A stretch of DNA of 64,000 nucleotides from Pseudocercospora fijiensis CIRAD86 (lineage: Eukaryota > Ascomycota > Dothideomycetes > Mycosphaerellales > Mycosphaerellaceae), in NCBI RefSeq assembly GCF_000340215.1, contig NW_006921541.1, positions 1,089,527-1,153,526 on the forward strand, read 5' to 3'. The notes below the pieces were generated by a model. That model made no database searches and was not told the origin of the DNA. It saw only the letters and a program-made list of their open reading frames with translations. Numbering within the stretch: position 1 is the stretch's first letter; each line of letters begins with the position of its first letter. The position numbers and the translations under genes are program-made. Positions 35,447 to 45,584 of this stretch are shown here, piece after piece.

Positions 35447-37304
35447 GCTTTGCTCTCACACGCTAGCCAAGCAGGTGCGCAAAGAGGAGGAAAGAGAGGA
35501 ACGTGCTTGCATAATCTTGCCGAATTGGGCGGCGACGATGTCGAAGTAAACGCCAAGCGGTTCGAACTCCCAACTCCTCCGCCAAGCGCAACGGCAGCAA
35601 ATGAGTCTATATATTGATTCAAGACATGCTGCCAATTAGACGCCCAGACTCGCACTCTGCGGCTCGCTGGTGTAGCGGAAATGCACTCGATCAATACCAA
35701 GAATAGTCGGCCCCACTGCGAAAAGCAATGGGTGGTACGCCCACGCGGGAGCTCCGAGCGAGCAGTCCCAGAAGCCAGTATGAACCCTCTCTCCCAGAGG
35801 GCGACCAGAAAGCATGAGTGGGCGATGACTTAGGCGAGAGCATTTCCGCGAAGCGCAGCTTTGGTTCCAATAAGGAGTCTGCTAATGTTCCGCGATCCAT
35901 ATTTGGTCTGAATTCATTTCACCAATTGCCATGCCACTACGTAAGACAGAAGCTGGCCCGTGGGGAGAACACCAGTCTCTAAAAAGAAACCTGCCCGGTT
36001 AGGAGCAATGTGTACGCACATGGCTGGGAGAAGGTTTGATGAGTACGCGAGTATAGAGGGTCCATGTCCACGTCAGGATTGATACTACGGCGGAGAACAC
36101 CCGGGGCGGAAAAGTTTTGCTTCGCATACAGTCGATTCACGCTTGGCTGGCGCAAAGATGGTGATGATCGCTCCTTCATTCAACGCTGTCAACAACGCTC
36201 TCTCTGCGACACAAGTTGCAGAGGTAGGGACTCGTCACAGACTCGTCACAGAGCGAAGGTGCATTGGTCGCACGCAGTCCATTTGAGTGGCATAACGCAC
36301 GTACTTGCAAGGCTGGTGCCTACTTCCAAGCAAAATCGGCTCAAACTCCTCAAACTCAGGTGGCGCACAAGGATACGCTTACTCCCTCTTGCCCTTCAGG
36401 TCTTTTCGTCGAAAGCAGCGTCGCACACCGGAGCAGACAGCGCTGTGTTGCAGATTCTGACATTGGAGTGATAGGCTGGACGAGAGCTTTCTAATCCTGT
36501 TAACCTTTGCTCTACCACTCTATCGCGCCACTCAAATCGAGGCCTCGAAGTTGCAGAAGGCACCTTATTCTGAAGCTTCGACTGGAGAGTAACGGCCTGC
36601 TCGAGACATCTGCCTGACATCTTATCCTTTGCTCTACAGCTCCCTCTTGCCTGCACCTCCTGTAGATCATTGATTCCAGTGTGTTGAGATCACCGACCGC
36701 ACGTTCTATACAGGCTTCAACCCGGGAGTAGCTGTCTCATTGAGGAGCTCGATAGTGCTAACGTTTTTGTCTCGAGTCCGAGTCCGACGCTTATACAAGC
36801 ATGAGAGTGCCTTGATGGACTGACTTTGCTCAGTTTTCATGGTCGAGTTCCCGGAGGGTGAGTTGTACGTTCGGCGGGGTCATCACATTCTTGGTCGCTC
36901 ATGCCATGTTCAAGTCGTCTTTCCTCAAGGTGAGTCGAGCGGTCTAAGGATCGTTCACGTGCTTGCCCACTCAATGCCCATCTCGCGAGTCTTGTGCTTC
37001 AGCCTTCAGATCGATGTACACGATAGGGGTCATGTCGCCTACTTGGAGGAAAGCGCGCCATGTCACACGACCATATGCCACAGATCCGGTCTATATCTTC
37101 CATCGCAACTGTAACCACATCACAACCACGACTTGCATCAAGCCTCTCAGACACATTGATTCACAGCACAGACATCCCGGAACACGACACTATCTGCTGC
37201 GTCCTACTTGTTCAAAGACACACCCCATATCACAAAGCAAGCACACCTGCCAGACGGCAACATCTTTGCCGTCACATCCTTCCCCAAGAGTGATCAAATC
37301 CGAC
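35447..37304. other. Intergenic, no gene
   Basis: Many short overlapping frames on both strands, none convincing. Minus-strand fragments near 36,490-36,530 and 36,610-36,650 share a (G)GTAGAGCAAAGG-type phrase that resembles tRNA 5' halves. The last ~250 bp presumably form the promoter and 5' UTR of the secreted protein gene. Confidence 0.4.
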
Positions 37305-38402
37305 ATGCGTGCAAACTTGGTCGCCTTGGTCGCTGCGACTGCAGTCGCATGCAGCAGCGCGGCCCCTCTTCAGCTCAATGATCCGGGCTTGACCTCATCT
37401 GCGCCATCAACATCGGTCGAGAGAGATATCTATCCAAGGTCCCATGCCCCTTTCAAGCAGATCGGACAGTTTTCGCTCAGCGACTACATCGTTTCCGGAC
37501 AAGCTGTCTGTGGAACTGCGCCATTCGATTCTGGCCTTGAGTACCAGGTTCACATCGGTCGCGATTTCGTCAATGGCCAAGGCTGTGAGCACTTTGCTGT
37601 CTGCCACTTGCCATGAATCATGCTGACCACGTTGATAGGTGATGCGGTCTATGCAACCATGCGTGAACATATCAGCAATGCCAATAAATCCGAAATCCTC
37701 AAACGCGAAGAGTACAAATGCACCGGGGATGGTTATGGTCAGACCATGCTCATGTTCAAGGTGTACGGTGCGACCTACGACACCCCAGAATTACTATACG
37801 AAGTCATCGAAGGCTTGGACCAGGCGTATCCGGGAGTGCCATTCATAGCAGAGCGAATCTGCCTCTCTGATGGTGTATTGGCTTCTCCGGCGTGGTCTTG
37901 TGCAGGTCGGACCTGCTTGCCCCAAAATACCCGGCGCCAGGACACTCGTCAGAGCTCTCCTGCACGTCGAGATGAGGTCAACCCATGGGGTCAGCAGTGG
38001 GCTCCTGCTAGGATGCCGGTCACTGCTGAAGATCCATTGCACATGTTTGTCGCAGAGACTACCTTCTCAGGCGTGGTTGGCTATGAGCTACAGATCAATC
38101 GTCCCTACGAGCTACACACTGTCTGCGAGTACTTCTTAGGCACTCTGCAGCAGGCTGCCGAGATCAATGAATGGGGCTGCAGGGCAGACCCGTTCGGTGG
38201 TACGCAGCTCAAGTTCACCGCTCGTCTTCCGAGCTACGATCTCTGCCAGCCAGGTGTCTACGACAAGATCAATCAAGCATTCCCAGACGTTGGAATCCTC
38301 GAAAAGCGCCCCGGCTGGTCTGGAGATTGCGAGGTGCCAAGCTACTGGCCACACTCGACCTATCCAAGCACTCCGATCATTCCACGAGGAACATTTTCTT
38401 GA
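37305..38402 (+). CDS. Secreted Cys-rich protein with two related modules
   Basis: Exon 1 37305-37584, intron 37585-37638 (54 nt, GTGAGC donor, GCTGAC branch, TAG acceptor), exon 2 37639-38402: 347 aa. Residues 1-20 form a signal peptide (basic start, hydrophobic core, SSAA cleavage context) followed by a Ser/Thr/Pro-rich propeptide-like segment. Two copies of a ~95-residue module can be aligned by eye: about 69-168 (C69, C94, C121, C168) and 233-324 (C256, C274, C296, C324). Each runs G-L/Y-E-Y/L-Q-V/I, Cys, helix, G/K-Cys, G-Q/T-x-L-x-F, helix with I-x-Q-A-Y/F-P-x-V, Cys. The linker holds C181, C186 and dibasic sites. No named family recognised. Secretion and cysteine pattern would suit an effector or an extracellular ligand-binding protein, but that is inference. 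Confidence 0.82.
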
Positions 38403-39088
38403 GATATCTCCATGGTCAGCTTGCTGTGGCTGTACTGGCAAACAGCAAGCATGATGTATCAACCCATACTACTTTTAAGATCATCACGATATTTTGCAAT
38501 TTGCTCCGTACGTCGGAGGCATGCATTGCGATACAACATCTCAGCCACCTTCTCCACAAAACGGAGTAATTGCTCGGAGTGAAAGGCTAGCGGAAACTGT
38601 GTTGGACACCAAGTAACACTCAAATATGCATATCAGGTATTGGAGTGTACCCAAAAGGTGACGAGAAAATTCAAAGAATTACCCTCTCCATGCTCCTCTT
38701 GTTGACAACCCAATATGCTCGGCTTCAGTCAAGCGTCAGAGACTTTGGGGACTCAACTCGCTGCCGCGGTCCCCAAAACGTGTTGAGATCGATGCAGCGC
38801 AAGAGCTGCTGGACTTCTCCTCAATGTCCTCGTAGCGCGTTGAACATTTGGAGAGATGAGGATGTCCTCGACCTCAATCTGTCATACTTCTTCTCATTAC
38901 GAGACCCATACCGTGCTCCCCTTCAGTGACTGAGACTCTTGAGGATAGGTCGGCTTTGGCAGAGACACCCAGTAACACGACCTTTGCCTGCTCCAGATTC
39001 ATGATAAACACCAGTTCTTTTGCGAGGGACATAGTACTCAACCTTCTTCGGGCGCAAATCTTCCATCTCAGGATCTAATATCTGCCTC
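38403..39088. other. Intergenic between convergent genes
   Basis: About 690 bp holding the 3' ends of two convergent genes. An open frame at 38645-38929 has no protein-like features and no start context I trust. Confidence 0.4.
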
Positions 39089-40876
39089 TCATTGCCCCTG
39101 TTCCTTTCCGATCTTCTTGAGCCAGGTGAGCGGCTTTCTCCATTTTGAACTCTTCCTCGCATGATGAGCCTCCATTCCCGAGCGCAAATTGGGTGTAGTC
39201 GCCGATTTTGGCAGTGGCTCCTCGCGAGAATAACCCATATTGGAAGCAGCGACTTTCACTGCTGGTGCAATGCTGTGATCAACGGGTCTCTGCTCAAGAA
39301 AATTGGCCGCACCTTCGTCGATGTGCCGAGCTGAAGGCCCTGAAGCGTCAAGGATTTCAAAGTTGGAAGCCTCTTCAACCAGCTCGTCGCTATTCCCTCT
39401 GAACATGTTGCGTAGATGATGTACGTCGCTCCAGCTTTCCTTTTCCTGCGCAAGGAGGTCGGCCACGGTTGCGGTCGAGCGGTGTAGTTCAAGTCGGTCG
39501 CATCGAAATTGGCGGTACGGTGGGATCTGGTCACCGCTCCTAGCGGTCAAAGAGTTGGTCGCACGACCAGCTGCTGCACCAAGGCGTTCCGAATGTAGCC
39601 CTGGTTCAGACAGTTGGCACTCTTCAGATAGATGCCGACCCTGCCCGCGCGATGTTGAAGATGGATCAGAGGCAATTCTGTCATCGATAAGGACTCCAGT
39701 TTCGTCGCTTGGAGTAGTGAGCTCGACAAATCTATCTTTGCCAGATTCGTTAGGGGCCCTTGTATCTGAGCCACGCTGTGTTGCCTCGACGGTGTTGCTA
39801 GGCAAGCCGTCGTTGTTTGACGACATTTCAGCGACGCCTCCCACATCGCCAGGAAGGTCGATGCCTTCCGCCAACTTCATAGACTTGAGACGCTTCGCTT
39901 CATGCTTGGAAACCGACCCAAACCCAGACTCGGCAGCCTCGAGGTCCATATCTGGAGGGCATGTATCGATCATACGATTTCTTTCGCGCCAATGTTGGTG
40001 CCTGGCCTTCGCAGCTGCTAATGTTTTGGGCTTCGAGAACGACAAATTTGAAGCGCCAATGGCCTTCTGCTGGTTCTCGGCATAGCGCGTAGTGGTCAAC
40101 TTGGACACAGAAATATCGATATTTACGGCAGATCCAAAGTATAGAGGCATGGCTCCAGAATTCGAGGTTTCCATTCCTTGCAATGCTGCTGCGTTATTTC
40201 CCAAGACAGAGTGTTTCAGCAGTCCATCGAAGCGCTGTAAATTCGCTCTGAACTGCTGGTGATGTCCGGTGACTTGGCAGTCGTAGTTGGGGATGATCTG
40301 GAATCGCTGAAGTCCCGTGAACTTTCTGGTTACAATGTTGTACATTCGACTGCTCTTCAGCTCCTGGTAGCTGCATTCTCGCTTGAAAATCGTGTTCGGC
40401 TCCAGGTCGTAGAAGAAGTGGGCTTGCACCACGAGCTGAACGTCTCGTAGAGATGGGAAAGCTTCGCGTTTGAAGCCGTAGACGTCGACGAAAAGCATTT
40501 TCAATGACGTGACCCACTGACAGAAGAAGCCTTGCGGACGCCGCAAAGTATCGGAGTTGCACAGGCTGACATACTCAAATCTGCCACGCGACGAGTATGA
40601 TCTGGCAGAGGTGAGGAAGAAACGCTTGCAGACGAGGAAGTCATGGACTTTAGATGGCGGAAAAGGCACGATCTCGTACTGTGGATCGATCGACCTGCGC
40701 TCGAGCTCGCGCCTTTCCCATCGGTTCTTGAACAATACTGCCGAATTGCCTGGATGCTGGTAGGCGTAGTCGCAGATGTGTTCGAGAAGTTCTTGAGGCA
40801 AGTCAAGGAGGGAACAGCGAGGAGCGCTCATTCTGGCCGTGACTGGAACGTCCTGCTGAGGGCTCGAGTCTGCCAT
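39089..40876 (-). CDS. F-box-like protein with long disordered tail
   Basis: 595 aa, single exon. Residues about 20-45 (RCSLLDLPQELLEHICDYAYQ) form the F-box-like helix typical of fungal F-box/2EXR proteins. Residues about 80-240 form the ordered part (VHDFLVCKRFFLTSARSYS; SLRDVQLVVQAHFFYDL; GLQRFQIIPNYDCQVTGHH). From about 270 on the chain is Ser-, Glu- and Arg-rich and probably disordered, with a basic, Trp-containing end (KWRKPLTWLKKIGKEQGQ). It would act, if a true F-box protein, as a Skp1-bound substrate adaptor; the substrate is unknown. A second ATG at codon 16 is a possible start. Confidence 0.72.
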   Translation of the reverse strand: MADSSPQQDVPVTARMSAPRCSLLDLPQELLEHICDYAYQHPGNSAVLFKNRWERRELERRSIDPQYEIVPFPPSKVHDFLVCKRFFLTSARSYSSRGRFEYVSLCNSDTLRRPQGFFCQWVTSLKMLFVDVYGFKREAFPSLRDVQLVVQAHFFYDLEPNTIFKRECSYQELKSSRMYNIVTRKFTGLQRFQIIPNYDCQVTGHHQQFRANLQRFDGLLKHSVLGNNAAALQGMETSNSGAMPLYFGSAVNIDISVSKLTTTRYAENQQKAIGASNLSFSKPKTLAAAKARHQHWRERNRMIDTCPPDMDLEAAESGFGSVSKHEAKRLKSMKLAEGIDLPGDVGGVAEMSSNNDGLPSNTVEATQRGSDTRAPNESGKDRFVELTTPSDETGVLIDDRIASDPSSTSRGQGRHLSEECQLSEPGLHSERLGAAAGRATNSLTARSGDQIPPYRQFRCDRLELHRSTATVADLLAQEKESWSDVHHLRNMFRGNSDELVEEASNFEILDASGPSARHIDEGAANFLEQRPVDHSIAPAVKVAASNMGYSREEPLPKSATTPNLRSGMEAHHARKSSKWRKPLTWLKKIGKEQGQ

Positions 40877-42071
40877 TCTTTTGGTGGGAGGGCGGGCGGC
40901 TTCACTGCGAGTTTGGCAGATCGCCTAACATTCGATCCAAGAGCCGTGTCGACAATGTAGGTCGAAGCGCTGCATTTAGCATGTGAGAAGTCTTGCAGCA
41001 AGAGCCTTGCGATTGAAGCTTGTGTTCACTTGTGACGCGAGCAGAGCTCTGCAGTTGCTCAGGCAACCCTCGCAGAGCAATTCACTTTCACAAACAATGC
41101 GGTTGTCGAGAAAAAAAGGCGCTGGGCACGACTGACCGCCGTCATGTCGATGAGTATGCCATGCCATGCCATGCCATGCCACATAGACATCACTCCGCTC
41201 CATCTTGAAACAATCTCAGTGGTGTCCACACGCAGCCAGGACGCTACATTCTTCCTTGATGTACATATTACGGGAGGAGATCCTACGTAAGTCCAGACAT
41301 GAATTCCGCCTCGTGGTGATGACCCGCTATGCTTTGCTCCTGGAGAGTGAGATGGTAGATATTCTAGGCACGCCTCCAGGCAGGTGTTTGTTGAAATTCG
41401 GTATGGAGATATCTGGGGACTAGAATAATACACTTAGGTTCCGGCAGGCGAATGCCATGTACTCAGAAGCTCTCCATGTCTGTGTGATGGAAAGGAGGGC
41501 AACGTGTGAGCTGTCGAGAGGCAAAGATTGGAGCCTCGGGAAGTCTCGCCGCGGCCAGGATGGATATTAAGAGACATGTCATCGACATCGTCTCTTTCCC
41601 CAGGACCCCATCACTCCACAGCAATAATCACAACGTCCAAAATGACATTTGCATTCCGGGACACCTGCTCATTAAAGCGCAAAGTGAGTGGCTGCAGATG
41701 GGCTTTGCCGAATGCCTCGCACTCGACAGCAGAAACGACCAAGACAGCATCAACCCTGCATCGCTCAACGTGCGTGCTGTTTCGCCTCCACGCGTCCTTG
41801 TTGTCCGGCCACTGAATCGTGTAGACTCATTTCAGTGTCGACCGCATGGCCGCAGACAATCCAGATTGGAGGAGAAGCGTCGTTTCGGAGCAGTGTGAAA
41901 CATGGCGGAATCAAAGACGGCCGCAGTAATGAGTGCCGACAAGTACGCGCATGGCAGGGTAGTGCTGGGCAATATCAATGGCAAGAAACCGGTAAGCGCT
42001 CATCTTCATGTCCATTGACGTAGCCGTGCCGGTCAAGCATCTGTCTTGAAGAGCAAGTCAAAAGAGCCACC
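40877..42071. other. Intergenic with possible 5' exon
   Basis: Mostly featureless. It holds a pentanucleotide repeat at 41155-41180. At 41902-41991 a 30-codon open frame (MAESKTAAVMSADK...) ends exactly at a strong GTAAGC donor; it may be a 5' exon or 5' UTR exon of the gene starting at 42072, but I found no acceptor that joins the frames at a normal intron length. Confidence 0.35.
41155..41180 (+). repeat. Microsatellite (ATGCC)n
   Basis: About five tandem ATGCC units. Confidence 0.9.
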
Positions 42072-43467
42072 ATGCCGCCTATGCGCTACTACAGCGGCGA
42101 CTGGACAGACATGGCCAACGCAGACACTGGCCTAGCCACACTATCCGAGGCACCAGAACTCCCACTGCGCGAGCACTTCAAGCCGCCGCCCAGTCCTACT
42201 CGCAGCGCTCAGGGATTTAGTGGCCAGCCTGTCGACACCGATCAATATGAAAAGCCCCCTCAGCGAAACACTCCCGCTGACCACGCCCAACAGGCGACGA
42301 CGACTTCGCCAATTGCGTACATGAGAGACCTGCAAAAAGTCATTGGCTACCTTCTACCTTTTCCAGAGCCTCACTTGTCTGAGAATGCTCCGAAGGATCG
42401 TCATATGCCAGAGCGCTTCATGCTTTACACCCCACCGCATCCACCCTTCCTCACGAAGCCCGAGGGAGAAAGTAAGACAGAATCATGGAGGAAGGAAGGC
42501 ATCTCCCACTTCTGCAGGAGGAAGTGGGTTGAAGAGCTCAGAGAGGCGAAGATGCGCACGCCAAAGGACGGAAAGACTACCAAGTTCAAGCGTCTCAAAT
42601 GGCGCGCTACAAAAGGTACAGACTGGGGCATTGACAAGACAAAGTCCTCCAACTTGGACTTCCTGAACCGTATCGCACGCATGCAGGACGCAGCCAATGA
42701 GATTGCCGAAGACGTGTATCGCAAGACTGTCAGCCCCGAAGAAATTATGTTGCTCTTCCCTCCTGGTCTGGTCATGGATGTCGACGGCCCTGGTGGAGAG
42801 TTCTTGCGGGACGAATTTATCGCCAGTCTCCGTCGTACCAAGAAGAGAGCAATGCGAGATTCCATCATTGCTGCGCTGCTGTTTCCCCCGGCAATTGTCG
42901 TTGACACCTTGGCCGTCCCGGTTTGGCCCTTTGGTGGCCTGGCAGGTGAGTTGCATGCGCCTGCAAACTTCAGTGACAATTTCATCAACACTATTCACTA
43001 ATACATGCGCAGAGATTGACGCTGTCTGGTTTTACGCATCCTTCCGTGGAGCTAAAACTAGCCGCAGCATCACTAAGCGCCTTGAGATTGCTGATACCGA
43101 GATCAACTACACTTCTGTCTCAAAGAAAGATGTCGAAAAGCGCAAGAACGAGCTGCGTCTCGACTTCACCCCTTCTCAACGCGTTGACGTTCTCCAGCGC
43201 TACCTTGCCGCGAAATGTCACGAGAATGATGGCAAGCTGTTTCCAGAATACGTTCCACCGCCAAGTGAGACGCACATCCTCGAGGCGATTGGCTGGACAC
43301 ACAGCGACGACGTTGGGGACGGAACGCCATTGTCCTGGGAAGACAAGCAGTGGGAGCTGATGCAAATCAAGGATGATCTTGACAGGACTTTCACAAAGGC
43401 AGCGAAAGAATGGGCGAAATGGTGCAAAAGATGGGAGAAGAATCCTGAGAAAGCTATCAAGAAGTGA
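42072..43467 (+). CDS. Conserved fungal protein of unknown function, one membrane segment
   Basis: Exon 1 42072-42945, intron 42946-43012 (67 nt, GTGAGT donor, CACTAAT branch, CAG acceptor), exon 2 43013-43467: 442 aa. The start has a good context (GCCACCATGCCG). The N-terminal ~110 residues are Pro- and polar-rich. A basic middle region (RRKWVEELREAKMR) precedes a hydrophobic stretch at about 275-295 (IIAALLFPPAIVVDTLAVPVWPFGGL), which runs straight into EIDAVWFYASFRGAKTSRSITKRL, a well-ordered block split by the intron. The C-terminus is helical and charged. I recall similar sequences in other ascomycetes but know no function. The intron falls exactly at the end of the membrane segment. Confidence 0.75.
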
Positions 43468-43627
43468 GCCCATCTCTGAAAATGTTGAGTTTCACAGTTT
43501 GCAGTATGTAAGCCGTTTCGGGCCTCGGTATGGAGTTCCAAGTTTGTCGTTCTAGGTTGACTTCAGCGATCAGTGTCCGTCAATGCAGACCTAGCAGCAC
43601 ATCTTTCATAATAGGTCCGCATCCCTT

Positions 43628-44936
43628 CTAGCTCGGCGGACAGCTCGCCGCAATATTGACCTGGTGCATCGTCCTCGCTCCCAATTTCTCAAGCGGATAT
43701 TCCAGAAATGCATGTTTCATACCCTATTCAAATTCAAAAGCCAGTCAGCCAACCAGCGTTCACCCCACATCAAGCACCGCACACAAAGAGAAGACGTCTA
43801 AACTTACCCTATTATGCCATACACAAACATCCCCCTCCTCGTACGGCGCAATCAAAACATTTCTGGGCTTCACCATCCGCCTGTCAAAGCCATATAACCA
43901 AGCCCTAACCTCATCGACATCATCAATGACCTTTTCCTCATCTGTAGGAGAAGACTTGAGATGTAATTTCTTCGCAATGATCGAATGTACCATAAAAGCC
44001 TTTTTCCCGGTGACTTCGTTATGCCACACCATAGGATACTTCTTCACTTTCTTTTCATCTACCGGTGGTAACTCCTCGTCCTTCAACTCCAAACCTTGTC
44101 CCTGTGCAATCGTGATTCCGATGGGATCCTGCTTACATCGGGATATCCATTGATACGGATGTGGAGAGTATGTGACATAACTATTCTCCGAGATGGCTTT
44201 TTCTTCGGGAGTCAGCATTTCGTATAGCTGTTCACAGGAGAAATACGCTGTTCGACCAGGTCGGACGTTTTCCAGTTTTGCGCCTGAACCATCGTCCCAG
44301 ACCACGGTTTGCTTCAAGCCTTGATCGGGAAGTTTGACGCAGCGAAGGGCTGTCACTTTCGGAGGTTCGAGATCATACATTGCACAATCGATGTGCCATC
44401 TTCCGAATCTGGTGACTCCTGCCGAAATTTCTTCGGGTGTGGGTGGATCGACTTGTGTCTTGAGGATGCTGGTTGGGTCCATTGTGACTCCTTTGAGGCC
44501 GTAGTGATCATCGCCTTGATAGCCGGCTCCTATCATTCGCACGCCGGGAGCTTCGGGGATGCCGTGGACCGAGCCCAAGGCCAAGAGCGACTTGCCGCCG
44601 TCTTTGCGGGCTTCCTTCATTCTGTCTACAGATCCATGGCCGTGGACTGCTGCGGCTTCTGGATCGAAGCGGCGCACGAAGTTGAAGTGGTTCGTCGGTG
44701 TCAACTTTTGTTGATTCTTGATGATGACTAGGGAGTTCTCATAAAGTGCTTGCCGGATGGCTTGGAATGTGGCATCATCAAGGTTGTTAAGGTCGACACC
44801 TGAGATAAAGGCGCCGAACTGCACAGATCAGCGGATACGACAGTGAAAGCTGAAGTACGTAGCATACCTTGACATTTGAGTCTTGGCCTGGATCAATGGG
44901 CTTGATCTCGAGCTCTGATTCAGTGCTGTGTGGCAT
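43628..44936 (-). CDS. Xanthine dioxygenase-like 2OG/Fe(II) enzyme (XanA/TauD family)
   Basis: In the fungal family this enzyme converts xanthine to urate using 2-oxoglutarate, O2 and Fe(II), independent of molybdenum hydroxylase. Exons 44936-44868, 44818-43808 and 43723-43628, introns of 49 and 84 nt with clear GTATGC and GTAAGT donors; 391 aa. The first iron ligands are in WHIDCAMYD (H165, D167), followed by the family block PPKVTALRCVKLP and QTVVWDDGSG. Exon 3 supplies the distal ligand in GMKHAF (H364) and the likely 2OG-binding Arg (R377); without splicing both are lost. YSPHPYQW and PMVW.N.VTGK also match XanA. TauD (taurine/sulfonate) activity is the main alternative. It is divergent from another 2OG oxygenase. 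Confidence 0.82.
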
Positions 44937-45584
44937 GATAGCAGTCTTTGCGCAGAAGCGTAGCAGCAGAGATGACAAAGTGCTTTCGTACGTTTTCGAG
45001 AGTGTTAGATTGTAAGTCTTACGAACGCAGATCCTGCAAACACGAAGCCGATGAAAGAAGTATCCAATTGTCCAGGATGAAGCTTGTCGATGAAGAGCTC
45101 GGTATCGGAGCATGCCGTTGGTTTGATAGACCTCACCTGGTCGAGAAAGCCTTGCTAACATCATTCGGCCGAGTCTCCGTCTGACTTGATGATAAGCTTG
45201 CTGCAAGTCCTTTGGGGGTGTACATCGCAAGCGAGACTGTTCGTAAAGCCTTGGCGAGGACTGTAACCCATTCGAACGGTAGTGATCAACTACTGGTATC
45301 GGCGAAAGTCTGTGGTCCAGCTCAGACGGATAAGGCCGATAGCTTCGCCTGCGTGCTGATTTTCCATCATGCTTAGCTCTTGGGTGTTACATGCTTGATC
45401 TGGAAGAATGCCGACATAAACCTTCGCATGTTTCTTCGTTCAAAAGGAAAGCCGCCTCCGCTTCTTCAAATCACCGCACCCGCGTGTAATTTTCACGCCT
45501 GCATCCCGTGCGTCAGTACAACAATTTTGCGCTTTCATAAGTGATCGCGCAACATTTTTCTTACACAGAAATCACCAACAAGCC
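44937..45584. promoter_or_regulatory. Divergent promoter with GATA motifs
   Basis: 648 bp between two 2OG oxygenase genes. GATA motifs: TGATAAG at 45190-45196, GATAAG at 45329-45334 and CGATAG at 45337-45342, the last two only 3 bp apart. In filamentous fungi HGATAR is bound by the nitrogen regulator AreA/NIT2. At 45105-45118 TCGG-N6-CCGT differs by one base from the UaY purine-pathway site TCGG-N6-CCGA. Function of these sites is inferred. Confidence 0.45.

Noticed and set aside
36963..37304. N-terminal extension of the secreted protein to 36963
   Set aside because: The ATG at 37305 starts a proper signal peptide; an upstream extension would bury it behind 114 low-complexity residues.
39555..40085. 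176-codon plus-strand frame
   Set aside because: Antisense to the disordered tail of the F-box-like protein; composition reflects codon structure of the real gene.
41506..41898. 130-codon plus-strand frame
   Set aside because: Three overlapping plus-strand frames are open here, none with protein-like composition or a family match.
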